Source of the DNA: Solirubrobacterales bacterium
GTDB lineage: Bacteria; Actinomycetota; Thermoleophilia; Solirubrobacterales; Solirubrobacteraceae
DNA length: 5,695 bases
Direction of reading: 5' to 3'
Assembly: GCA_013695395.1 (NCBI GenBank)
Contig: JACDAP010000203.1
Location: 1-5,695, forward strand
In this document: positions 1 to 5,167 of the stretch, piece by piece
Layout: the number at the start of each line of letters is the position of its first letter
Numbering within the stretch: position 1 is the first letter of the stretch
Position numbers and translations under genes: made by a program
The notes under the pieces: model-generated
Database searches by the model: none
What the model was told of the DNA's origin: nothing
The model's input: only the letters and a program-made list of their open reading frames with translations

Positions 1-220
1 GGCTTCGGCTCCGCGGCAGGCTCCGGCGCCACCTGGGGGGCCGGCTGCGGCTCGGCCGCCGGCGTCGGCTCAGCCGTGGTGGGCGGCTTCCTCGTCTTCA
101 CCTCCACGGTCGCGACGACGGTGGCCCGGCGAAGAGCCAGAGCCCCAGCAGGACGACGGGCGGCACGGCCAGCGCGGCGGCGAGCTTGACGGCGAGGGAG
201 GGACGACGATCGCGAGCCAT
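1..220 (-). CDS. Putative membrane-anchored Pro/Ala/Glu-rich protein, apparent frameshift, runs off left edge
   Basis: I do not recognise the family. From ATG at 220 the frame reads a basic N-terminus (MARDRRPS) and then one hydrophobic segment at about residues 9-31 (Leu/Ala/Val-rich, ending GLWLFAG), which looks like a signal anchor or uncleaved signal. After the Gly32 codon (125-127) this frame gives only eight more residues and stops at 98-100. The neighbouring frame, entered by adding one base at the G run (expected GGGG, present GGG), continues open from 125 to the window edge. It encodes ATVVATVEVK and then a Pro/Ala/Glu-rich stretch with strongly GC-rich third positions. Membrane helix followed by a Pro-rich extracytoplasmic linker is a sensible protein, so I join the two halves. 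In the upstream part the second frame is Arg-rich and unlike protein, which supports a frame break there. The break could be a sequencing error, a real mutation, or a true 40-residue peptide. Only the N-terminal part is visible. Confidence 0.5.
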
Positions 221-226
221 ACCTCC
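221..226 (-). promoter_or_regulatory. Unusually close Shine-Dalgarno before the left-edge gene
   Basis: The minus strand reads GGAGGT directly before the ATG at 220, so only one base separates the GGAGG core from the start codon, much less than the usual 5-9. The frame has a stop at 230-232 and no other start before 220, and I see no in-frame start shortly downstream that would give normal spacing. A weak -10-like TATGTA lies at 245-250. The start is plausible but not secure. Confidence 0.35.
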
Positions 227-342
227 ACGCTACGGAGCAGTCCTTACATAGCTGCTACGCAGGTCCGCGCCCACGGCATGGTCACTCCCGCCAAGTCGCC
301 AGCAGAGCGGGGCTGATGTCAGCGGACGCGTCGGGCGCTCCG

Positions 343-357
343 GCGAAGTGGCTTCGC
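343..357 (-). terminator. Short perfect hairpin downstream of rplQ, function uncertain
   Basis: GCGAAG (343-348) and CTTCGC (352-357) form a perfect 6-bp stem around a three-base loop. There is no U tract on the minus-strand transcript. It lies about 90 nt past the rplQ stop and could be a secondary stop or a processing hairpin. Confidence 0.22.
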
Positions 358-412
358 GATGGCGCCACGGCGCACGCGGAGAACGCGCGGGATGTTCGCG
401 ATCGGGGAACGC

Positions 413-432
413 GCCGGGACGTCTCACCCGGC
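413..432 (-). terminator. Candidate U-less terminator hairpin after rplQ
   Basis: GCCGGG (413-418) and CCCGGC (427-432) are perfect complements around an eight-base loop, starting about 15 nt past the rplQ stop. The transcript after the stem reads GCGTTCCCC, not a U run, so it is not a classic intrinsic terminator. Its place at the end of the cluster is what suggests a role in termination or 3'-end protection. Confidence 0.35.
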
Positions 433-446
433 CGACCCAACGAACC

Positions 447-800
447 TCAGACCAGCTCGAGGAAGACCATCTCGGTGCTGTCACTACGCCGCGGCCCGAG
501 CTTCAGGATCCGCGTGTAGCCGCCGGGCCGCTCCGCGTACCGGGGCGCGACCTCCTCGAAGAGCTTGTGCACGGTGAACTTGTCCTGCCCGAGGGCGCTC
601 AGCGCCTGACGCCGCGCGTGGAGGTCCCCACGCTTGGCCAGCGTGATGAGCTCCTCGAGCTCGGGCTTGACCGCCTTGGCCTTCGCCTCGGAGGTCTTGA
701 TCCGCTCGTGCTGGATGACCTCCTTGCAGAGGTTGGCCAGCAGCGCCTTGCGGTGCGCGCTGGAGCGGGAGAGCTTGTTGCGGGTCTTCTGGTGGCGCAT
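447..800 (-). CDS. rplQ: 50S ribosomal protein L17
   Basis: Encodes L17 (117 aa), a large-subunit protein near the exit-tunnel side of the ribosome. The N-terminus MRHQKTRNKLSRSSAHRKAL and the block IQHERIKTSEAKAKAVKPEL (about residues 29-48), followed by LITLAKRGDLHARRQALSAL (51-70), are the conserved L17 core. The length is typical of the short bacterial form, without the C-terminal extension seen in some actinobacteria. It starts 6 bp after the rpoA stop. Its ribosome-binding site AGGAAG overlaps that stop codon (TAGGAAG), so translation is probably coupled to rpoA. It is the last ribosomal gene of the cluster. truA, a common downstream neighbour, is not in the window. Confidence 0.97.
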   Translation of the reverse strand: MRHQKTRNKLSRSSAHRKALLANLCKEVIQHERIKTSEAKAKAVKPELEELITLAKRGDLHARRQALSALGQDKFTVHKLFEEVAPRYAERPGGYTRILKLGPRRSDSTEMVFLELV

Positions 801-806
801 GTCTTC

Positions 807-1793
807 CTAGTCGTCGCGGAGGTTCAGGCCGCGGCCGTGGAGGGTCTCGATGACCTCGTCGATCGACTTCTTGCCGAAGTTCGGGATCGCGTTGAGCTCA
901 CCCTCGGACTTCGTGATGAGGTCGCCGACGGTCTGGATGCCGGCCCGCTTGAGGCAGTTGTAGGAGCGCACGCCGAGCTCGAGCTCCTCGATGAGGATGT
1001 CGTGCATCGGCCCGCCGGCGGCCGCGCCGCCGTTGGTGGCCGAGGCTCCGCCCGCTCCGCCCTGGTCCAGCGCGTTCCCGCCGCCCATGCCGGCGCGGAG
1101 CTCCTCGACCCGGTCGGGGTCGGTGAAGATCGCCAGCTGCTGGATGAGGATCTCGGCGGCCTCACGGAGCGCGGCCTGCGGCTCGACCGAGGAGTCGGTC
1201 TCGACGTCCAGGGTGAGCTTGTCGTAGTCGGTGCGCTGGCCGACCCGCGCCTGCTCGACGGCGTAGGCCACGCGACGGACCGGTGAGAAGATCGAGTCGA
1301 TCGGGATGACACCGATCGGCTGGTCGGCGGACTTGTTGTCGTCCGCCGGGCGGTAGCCGCGGCCCTGGCCGATGGTCAGGTACAGCTCGAGCTTGGTCTT
1401 CTTCTCGAGCGTCGCGATGTGCACGTCCGGGTTCAGGATCTCGACGCCGGCGGGCAGGTCGATGTCCTTCGCGGTGATGTCTCCGGGACCGGTGACGACG
1501 AGCGGCGCCTCGACCTCGGTCGCATCGGAGTGCATCTTGCAGACGATGTCCTTCAGGTTCAGGACGATGTCGGTGACGTCCTCGGTGACGCCCTTGATCG
1601 TCGAGAACTCGTGGGCGACGCCCTCGATGCGCACGCTCGTGACGGCGGCGCCCTGCAGCGAGCTCAGCAGCACGCGGCGCAGCGAGTTGCCGAACGTGTA
1701 GCCGAAGCCGCGATCGAGCGGCTCGATCGTGAAGGTGCCGCGGTTCTCCTCGACGGATTCGCTGGTGATCCGGGGAATCTGGAAGTCGAGCAT
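807..1793 (-). CDS. rpoA: DNA-directed RNA polymerase subunit alpha
   Basis: Encodes the alpha subunit (328 aa), whose dimer nucleates RNA polymerase assembly. The N-terminal domain spans about residues 1-232, with the dimerisation block GYTFGNSLRRVLLSSLQGAA (31-50). A Gly/Ala-rich linker covers about 233-262. The C-terminal domain (about 263-328) keeps the UP-element DNA-contact residues: R276, N279, C280 and K282 in RSYNCLK, and G307, K309 and S310 in NFGKKS. These match E. coli R265, N268, C269, K271, G296, K298 and S299 with a constant offset of 11. ATG at 1793 gives the standard short N-terminus. The site before it (TGAGAACCCCAAC) is a weak Shine-Dalgarno. A structured 115-bp leader separates it from rpsD, whereas rplQ follows after only 6 bp, so rpoA and rplQ may form a semi-independent unit. 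Confidence 0.98.
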   Translation of the reverse strand: MLDFQIPRITSESVEENRGTFTIEPLDRGFGYTFGNSLRRVLLSSLQGAAVTSVRIEGVAHEFSTIKGVTEDVTDIVLNLKDIVCKMHSDATEVEAPLVVTGPGDITAKDIDLPAGVEILNPDVHIATLEKKTKLELYLTIGQGRGYRPADDNKSADQPIGVIPIDSIFSPVRRVAYAVEQARVGQRTDYDKLTLDVETDSSVEPQAALREAAEILIQQLAIFTDPDRVEELRAGMGGGNALDQGGAGGASATNGGAAAGGPMHDILIEELELGVRSYNCLKRAGIQTVGDLITKSEGELNAIPNFGKKSIDEVIETLHGRGLNLRDD

Positions 1794-1838
1794 GTTGGGG
1801 TTCTCAGTTCTTCGTGGTGGCCCGCGGGTGGAGGTGGC

Positions 1839-1887
1839 GCGGGGGGTTCGGGCCCCCGCCGCGCACTCTCTTCTGTCTGCGGCGGGG
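1839..1887 (-). promoter_or_regulatory. Structured rpoA leader with two mutually exclusive hairpins
   Basis: In the 115-bp rpsD-rpoA spacer, the transcript can form a 9-bp perfect stem: CCCCGCCGC at 1887-1879 pairs with GCGGCGGGG at 1862-1854, around a 16-nt loop. It can instead form a 7-bp perfect stem: GCGGGGG at 1859-1853 pairs with CCCCCGC at 1845-1839, around a 7-nt loop. Both use 1854-1859, so only one can form at a time, the arrangement of an attenuator or a regulated leader. No U tract follows either stem. S4 controls alpha-operon translation in E. coli, so S4 is one possible ligand here, but nothing in the sequence proves it. GC-rich composition raises the chance of accidental pairing. 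Confidence 0.42.
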
Positions 1888-1908
1888 TCTTTCAGGTGTT
1901 GCCGGGGA

Positions 1909-2529
1909 CTACTTGGAGTACAGCTCGACGATGAGCTGCTCCTGCACCGGCGCCGTGATCTCGCGGCGCTCGGGCTTGCGCAGGACCTTCGCGGTCAGCG
2001 CGTCGTGATCGGCCTGGAGCCAGGCCGGCACGGCGGCGGTCAGCTCGGTCGCGTCACGGATGATCTGCTCGGCGGCAGTCTCGGCCTTGACGGCGATGAC
2101 GTCGTCCTCGCGGACCTGGTAGCTCGGGATGTCCACCCGGCGGCCGTTGATCGTCCAGTGGCCGTGGCGGATCAGCTGGCGGGCCTGGCGGCGCGAGGCG
2201 GCGAAGCCGAGTCGCACGAGCACGTTGTCGAAGCGGCGCTCGAGCAGCGTCAGCAGGTTCTCGCCGGTGATGCCCTCGGTGCGCGAGGCCTTGTCGTAGT
2301 ACAGGCGGAACTGCTTCTCGAGCACGCCGTAGTAGCGGCGGGCCTTCTGCTTCTCGCGCAGCTGCACGCGGTACTCGCTCTGCTTCTGGCGGCCGCGACC
2401 GTGGTCGCCCGGCGGGTAGGCGCGGCGCTCGACGCCGCACTTGTCCGTCAGGCAGCGCTCACCCTTGAGGAAGAGCTTGATGCCCTCACGGCGGCACTGC
2501 TTGCACTGGGGGGAGGTATCTCGAGCCAT
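1909..2529 (-). CDS. rpsD: 30S ribosomal protein S4, zinc-binding form
   Basis: Encodes S4 (206 aa), a primary 16S rRNA binder that nucleates 30S assembly and helps decoding accuracy. Cysteines at 9, 12, 26 and 31 have the spacing of the zinc-binding (C+) S4 seen in Thermus. The S4 RNA-binding domain covers about 97-160, with RRFDNVLVRLGFAASRRQAR (98-117) and the motif HGHWTINGRRVDIPSY (122-137). I chose ATG at 2529 over an upstream in-frame start at 2652, because MARDT is the normal S4 N-terminus, an AAGGA site lies 7 nt before it, and the longer form would be overlapped by rpsK. It follows rpsK after 10 bp. S4 is the autogenous repressor of this operon in E. coli; whether that holds here is unknown. 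Confidence 0.97.
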   Translation of the reverse strand: MARDTSPQCKQCRREGIKLFLKGERCLTDKCGVERRAYPPGDHGRGRQKQSEYRVQLREKQKARRYYGVLEKQFRLYYDKASRTEGITGENLLTLLERRFDNVLVRLGFAASRRQARQLIRHGHWTINGRRVDIPSYQVREDDVIAVKAETAAEQIIRDATELTAAVPAWLQADHDALTAKVLRKPERREITAPVQEQLIVELYSK

Positions 2530-2534
2530 ACGAA

Positions 2535-2542
2535 GTTCCTTA
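2535..2542 (-). promoter_or_regulatory. rpsD ribosome-binding site overlapping the rpsK stop
   Basis: The minus strand reads TAAGGAAC, in which the rpsK stop TAA also supplies the first bases of the AAGGA Shine-Dalgarno. Seven bases separate it from ATG at 2529. This fixes the S4 start and implies coupled translation of rpsK and rpsD. Confidence 0.7.
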
Positions 2543-2935
2543 GACGCGGCGCCGCTTGCGGGGGCGGCAGCCGTTGTGGGCCTGCGGGGTGACGTCCTTG
2601 ACGCCGGTGACCTCCAGGCCCGCGGCCTGGAGAGAGCGGATCGCGGTCTCACGACCGGAGCCGGGGCCCTTCACGAAGACCTCGACCTTCTGGAGGCCCT
2701 GATCGATGCCCTTGCGGGCCGCGGCGTCCGCCGTGACCTGCGCGGCGAACGGGGTCGACTTGCGCGAACCCTTGAAGCCCGCGCCACCGGCCGATTCCCA
2801 GGCGATGACGTTGCCCGAGCGATCGGTCAGCGAGACGATCGTGTTGTTGAACGACGTCTTGATGTGGGCCTGCCCGACCGGGATGTTCTTCTTGGCCTTG
2901 CGGCGGCCGCGCGCGGGGCGCTTGGGAGCGGGCAT
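2540..2935 (-). CDS. rpsK: 30S ribosomal protein S11
   Basis: Encodes S11 (131 aa), a platform protein of the small subunit that contacts the rRNA around the mRNA exit and E site. Conserved blocks are [14 protein letters not shown] (25-38), [17 protein letters not shown] (50-66), [13 protein letters not shown] (90-102) and the basic C-terminus [12 protein letters not shown] (120-131). The N-terminus is the usual Lys/Arg-rich tail. The ATG directly abuts the rpsM TAG stop with no bases between. A Shine-Dalgarno-like AAGAAGG lies inside the rpsM coding end, about 11 nt upstream, so ribosomes finishing S13 probably reinitiate here. Length and sequence are normal for the family. Confidence 0.97.
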   Translation of the reverse strand: MPAPKRPARGRRKAKKNIPVGQAHIKTSFNNTIVSLTDRSGNVIAWESAGGAGFKGSRKSTPFAAQVTADAAARKGIDQGLQKVEVFVKGPGSGRETAIRSLQAAGLEVTGVKDVTPQAHNGCRPRKRRRV

Positions 2936-3313
2936 CTACTTCTTGACCTTCTTCTTGCCGGCGACGGACATGCGCTTGGGCCCCTTGCGCGTGCGCGCGT
3001 TGTTCTTGGTGTTCTGGCCGTGCACCGGGAGGCCGCGCTGGTGGCGGCGGCCGCGGTAGCACTGGATCTCGATGAGCCGCTTGATGCTCTGCGAGCGCTC
3101 ACGGCGGAGGTCACCCTCGACGGTGATCTCGTCGATGGCGTCACGGAGCTTCCCGACCTCCTGGTCGGTCAGATCGCGGACGTAGGTGTCCGGCGCGACC
3201 CCGCACGAGGAGAGGAGGTCGTTGGAGGTCTGGCGCCCGATCCCGTAGATGTAGGTCAGGCCGATCTCGATGCGCTTGTTGAGCGGGATGTTGATCCCGG
3301 CGATGCGAGCCAT
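2936..3313 (-). CDS. rpsM: 30S ribosomal protein S13
   Basis: Encodes S13 (125 aa), a head protein of the small subunit that contacts the P-site tRNA and forms intersubunit bridges. The sequence starts [20 protein letters not shown], has the helix-hairpin-helix YIYGIG (21-26), the family signature around [19 protein letters not shown] (93-111), and the Lys-rich C-terminal tail ending KKKVKK. His98 stands where I would expect Arg (GLPVRGQ), a small departure. It starts 10 bp after rpmJ with a weak AGAAGA ribosome-binding site, and its TAG stop touches the rpsK start. Confidence 0.97.
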   Translation of the reverse strand: MARIAGINIPLNKRIEIGLTYIYGIGRQTSNDLLSSCGVAPDTYVRDLTDQEVGKLRDAIDEITVEGDLRRERSQSIKRLIEIQCYRGRRHQRGLPVHGQNTKNNARTRKGPKRMSVAGKKKVKK

Positions 3314-3323
3314 GTGGTCTTCT

Positions 3324-3437
3324 TTACCCCTGTCGCTGCTTGTGGCGCGGATTCGAGCAGATCACGAGAACCGCACCGTGGCGACGGATGATCTTGCACT
3401 TCTCGCACATCGGTTTGACCGAAGGTCTGACTTTCAT
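3324..3437 (-). CDS. rpmJ: 50S ribosomal protein L36, zinc-binding form
   Basis: Encodes L36 (37 aa), the smallest common large-subunit protein, with a zinc ribbon that helps fold 23S rRNA. Ligands C11, C14, C27 and H32 are all present, so this is the C+ (zinc) paralogue. The frame is open further upstream, with a GTG at 3557 that would give 77 aa. I chose ATG at 3437 because [14 protein letters not shown] is the universal L36 start, an AAAGGGA site sits just before it, and the extension resembles nothing I know. It opens the tightly packed rpmJ-rpsM-rpsK-rpsD block. The expected upstream neighbour infA is absent. Confidence 0.96.
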   Translation of the reverse strand: MKVRPSVKPMCEKCKIIRRHGAVLVICSNPRHKQRQG

Positions 3438-3447
3438 GATCCCTTTC
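3438..3447 (-). promoter_or_regulatory. rpmJ ribosome-binding site
   Basis: The minus strand reads GAAAGGGATC directly before ATG at 3437. The AAAGGGA purine run supports the 37-residue start of L36 over the 77-residue frame. It is rather close to the start codon. Confidence 0.55.
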
Positions 3448-3475
3448 GAGCTGTGAGTCCGGACGACGTGGCTCT

Positions 3476-3495
3476 GGCGACCGCTGCTGGTCGCC
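3476..3495 (-). other. Perfect hairpin in the map-rpmJ spacer
   Basis: GGCGACC (3476-3482) and GGTCGCC (3489-3495) form a perfect 7-bp stem with a six-base loop. It lies about 40 nt upstream of rpmJ. No U tract follows on the minus strand, so it is not a standard terminator. If the promoter candidate at 3556-3564 is real, this hairpin sits inside the rpmJ 5' leader. It could be regulatory, a processing site, or chance. Confidence 0.4.
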
Positions 3496-3555
3496 GCTAC
3501 CAGTGTCGGAGCCGCGCGCGCAAGGGCGATGAGCCCTACGGCACGCGGACCGGCC

Positions 3556-3564
3556 ACGATAGCA
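3556..3564 (-). promoter_or_regulatory. Candidate extended -10 promoter for the rpmJ-rplQ unit
   Basis: The minus strand reads TGCTATCGT, a TGn extension plus TATCGT, which matches four of six -10 consensus bases including the key A2 and T6. No good -35 lies at 16-18 bp, though an extended -10 can do without one. Initiation would fall near 3549 and give a leader of about 110 nt containing the hairpin at 3476-3495. It rests on one short motif. Confidence 0.27.
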
Positions 3565-3615
3565 CCAGCGCGCAGGCGATCGTGCTCCGGGTCGGCGGTC
3601 TCGCAAAAGACCTGC

Positions 3616-4404
3616 TCAGGAGACCGGAACGGGCGCGGCGCCCGCGTCGATGACCTCGTGCCACGGGGTGAGGATCCGCGGCCCGTCGGCAGTCACCGCG
3701 ATGGTGAACTCGAAATGGGCGGCCAGCGAGCCGTCCTTGGAGAAGATCGACCACTCGTCGGACGCCAGGCGCACCTGATGTCCACCGGCGTTGACCATCG
3801 GCTCGACGGCGAGGACCATGCCCGGCTCGAGCTTGGGACCGCGACCGGGCTGGCCGTAGTTGGGGATCTGGGGCGCCTCGTGCATGTCCCGGCCGATCCC
3901 GTGGCCGACCAGGGAGCGCACGACGCTCATCCCGGAGGCTTCGACGCAGGCCTGCACGGCGTGGGAGACGTCGCCCAGCCGGTTCCCGGGCCGGCACTGC
4001 TCGGCCGCGTCGAAGAGCGCCTGCCGGGTGACCTCGAGGAGCTTTCGGGCGATCGGGGTGATCGGCCCGACCGGGAAGGTGACCGCGCCGTCGGCGACCC
4101 ACCCGTCGAGCGTGACGCCGATGTCGACCGAGAGAATGTCGCCGCGCTCGAGCCGGTAGGGACCCGGGATCCCGTGGACGACCATCGAGTTCGGTGAGGC
4201 GCAGATGGAGCCGGTGAAGCCGTGGTACCCCTTGAACGAGGGCTCTCCCCCGTGCGAGCGGATCAGCTTCTCGACCGCCTGGTCGATCTCCAGGGTGGTG
4301 ACGCCCTCACGGATCTTGCTCTCCGCGAGCTTCATCGCCTTGGTGTGGACGACGCCCGCCGCCGCCATCTTCTCGATCTCGGCGGGTGACTTGCGGATGA
4401 TCAC
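3616..4404 (-). CDS. map: Methionine aminopeptidase, type I
   Basis: Encodes MetAP (262 aa), which removes the initiator Met from nascent proteins whose second residue is small. All five dinuclear-metal ligands are present: D94 (SVDIG), D105 (VADGA), H168 (VGHGIG), E201 (AVEPM) and E232 (HFEFT). The substrate-binding histidines H77 (VVHGIP) and H175 (MHE) are also in place. There is no N-terminal zinc-finger extension, so it is the short type Ia form. The start is GTG at 4404, giving [13 protein letters not shown], a usual MetAP N-terminus. I see no Shine-Dalgarno before it; the preceding bases (CCACCTCC) are instead complementary to one. It follows adk by 11 bp, so the two are very likely co-transcribed. 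Map acts co-translationally at the ribosome exit, which fits its place among ribosomal genes. Confidence 0.96.
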   Translation of the reverse strand: MIIRKSPAEIEKMAAAGVVHTKAMKLAESKIREGVTTLEIDQAVEKLIRSHGGEPSFKGYHGFTGSICASPNSMVVHGIPGPYRLERGDILSVDIGVTLDGWVADGAVTFPVGPITPIARKLLEVTRQALFDAAEQCRPGNRLGDVSHAVQACVEASGMSVVRSLVGHGIGRDMHEAPQIPNYGQPGRGPKLEPGMVLAVEPMVNAGGHQVRLASDEWSIFSKDGSLAAHFEFTIAVTADGPRILTPWHEVIDAGAAPVPVS

Positions 4405-4415
4405 GACGGAGGTGG

Positions 4416-5090
4416 CTAGAGCTCGTCTTCGAGGCGCAGCGTAGCGAGCGTCGCCCGGATGTGGTCGTGGACCTCGACCGGCGAACGGGAGCCGTCGAAT
4501 CGCCGCAGCAGCCCCTGGTCCTCGTAATAATCGATCAGCGGCGAGGTGGCCTCGTGGTACTTCGAGAGCCGTGCCGTCACGACCTCGGGCTTGTCGTCCT
4601 CGCGCTGCACGAGCTGTGTGCCGTCGACGTCGCAGCGCCCCGCATGCTTCGGCGGATCGTAGTCGACGTGGTAGGTCCGGCCGGCTTTCGAGACCCGGCG
4701 CCCCGAGATCCGCTTGATGATCTCGTCGTCGGCGACCTCCACGAGCAGGACCGCGGTGATCCCGCGGCCGAGCTTCTCCATCTCCTCGCCGAGCGCGTCG
4801 GCCTGCGGCACGGTCCGCGGGAACCCGTCCAGGAGGAAGCCGTCGCGCGCGTCGTCGGCCTGGATGCGCTCCACGGCGATGCCGATCACGAGCTCATCGG
4901 GGACGAGGTCACCCGCCTCCATGTACGTCTGTGCCTTCAGCCCGAGATCGGTGCCCTCCGTCCGCGCTTCGCGGAGCATGTCCCCGGTGGCGATGTACGC
5001 CAGCGGGAAGTCGTCGCGCAGACGGTCGGCCTGGGTGCCCTTGCCGGCGCCGGGCGGGCCGAGGAGGATGAGGTTGAGCTCTGAGGACAT
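4416..5090 (-). CDS. adk: Adenylate kinase
   Basis: Encodes adenylate kinase (224 aa), which interconverts ATP plus AMP and 2 ADP in the cytoplasm. The P-loop GPPGAGKGT is at 11-19, the AMP-binding TGDMLR at 35-40, DGFPRT at 88-93, and the long LID domain starts at GRRVSKAG (130-137), followed by REDDKPEVV. The zinc tetrad of the LID is degraded: the Cys-X2-Cys half has become S134 and A136, while C153 and D156 occupy the second half, so zinc binding is unlikely. I chose ATG at 5090 (MSSELNLILLG), since the P-loop then lies at the normal distance from the start. An in-frame ATG at 5108 would add six residues. Neither has a clear Shine-Dalgarno. A terminator hairpin lies about 30 nt upstream. 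Confidence 0.95.
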   Translation of the reverse strand: MSSELNLILLGPPGAGKGTQADRLRDDFPLAYIATGDMLREARTEGTDLGLKAQTYMEAGDLVPDELVIGIAVERIQADDARDGFLLDGFPRTVPQADALGEEMEKLGRGITAVLLVEVADDEIIKRISGRRVSKAGRTYHVDYDPPKHAGRCDVDGTQLVQREDDKPEVVTARLSKYHEATSPLIDYYEDQGLLRRFDGSRSPVEVHDHIRATLATLRLEDEL

Positions 5091-5118
5091 GACGTGGCGG
5101 AAGGCCATCCAGAACCGG

Positions 5119-5141
5119 AAAACCGCCCCAGGGGGCGGCTT
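5119..5141 (-). terminator. Intrinsic terminator between secY and adk
   Basis: On the minus strand CCGCCCC (5138-5132) pairs with GGGGCGG (5129-5123). In practice this is a 6-bp GC stem with a CCTG loop, and it can be extended outward by one G-U and two A-U pairs. It is followed at once by TTTT (5122-5119). It begins about 26 nt past the secY stop. The layout is textbook for Rho-independent termination. Because no promoter fits between it and adk, it probably acts as a partial terminator or attenuator. Confidence 0.72.
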
Positions 5142-5167
5142 GTGCTCCGGACAGGGATGGACCCTAT

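Larger units (their letters stand above)
221..446. other. Gene-free spacer between rplQ and the left-edge gene
   Basis: No convincing gene is present in these 226 bp. The open frames crossing it run into rplQ on the wrong strand or frame and are Arg/Pro/Ser-rich. It holds two perfect short hairpins (413-432 and 343-357), an imperfect direct repeat beginning GAACGCGC (381-392 and 407-419), a repeated GCTACG (229-234 and 254-259), and a small inverted repeat AGCAG/CTGCT (236-240 and 252-256). The last pair overlaps the weak -10-like motif of the left-edge gene and could be an operator, but it is short enough to be chance. Confidence 0.5.

Noticed and set aside
230..484. 84-aa minus-strand open frame after rplQ
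   Set aside because: It overlaps the end of rplQ in another frame, is Arg/Pro/Ser-rich, and has no ribosome-binding site or recognisable motif.
348..1286. 312-aa plus-strand open frame
   Set aside because: It lies antisense to rplQ and rpoA, is dominated by Leu, Val, Asp, Arg and Gly as expected from the reverse of GC-rich genes, and has no recognisable motif.
1729..2592. 287-aa plus-strand open frame
   Set aside because: It is antisense to the rpoA start and all of rpsD, with shadow-type low-complexity composition. The genes opposite are certain.
2530..2652. Upstream start for S4 giving 247 aa
   Set aside because: It would overlap rpsK deeply and add an Arg/Pro/Ser-rich stretch unlike S4. 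The start at 2529 has a well-spaced Shine-Dalgarno and the standard N-terminus.
2441..3391. 316-aa plus-strand open frame
   Set aside because: It is antisense to rpsD, rpsK and rpsM, and its Leu/Asp/Val/Arg composition is that of a reverse-strand shadow.
3438..3557. In-frame N-terminal extension of L36 to 77 aa
   Set aside because: The 37-aa form starts at the universal [11 protein letters not shown] with a purine-rich site just before it. The extension has no family resemblance, and open frames are common by chance in GC-rich DNA.
3438..3693. Decayed infA remnant in the spacer after map
   Set aside because: The rpmJ frame is open back to 3693, but its translation (such as [16 protein letters not shown] and [16 protein letters not shown]) shares no IF-1 motif, so I treat it as non-coding.
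3529..4197. 222-aa plus-strand open frame
   Set aside because: It is antisense to map, whose catalytic residues are all intact, and shows no motif of its own.
4461..5084. 207-aa plus-strand open frame
   Set aside because: It mirrors adk almost exactly and has shadow composition.
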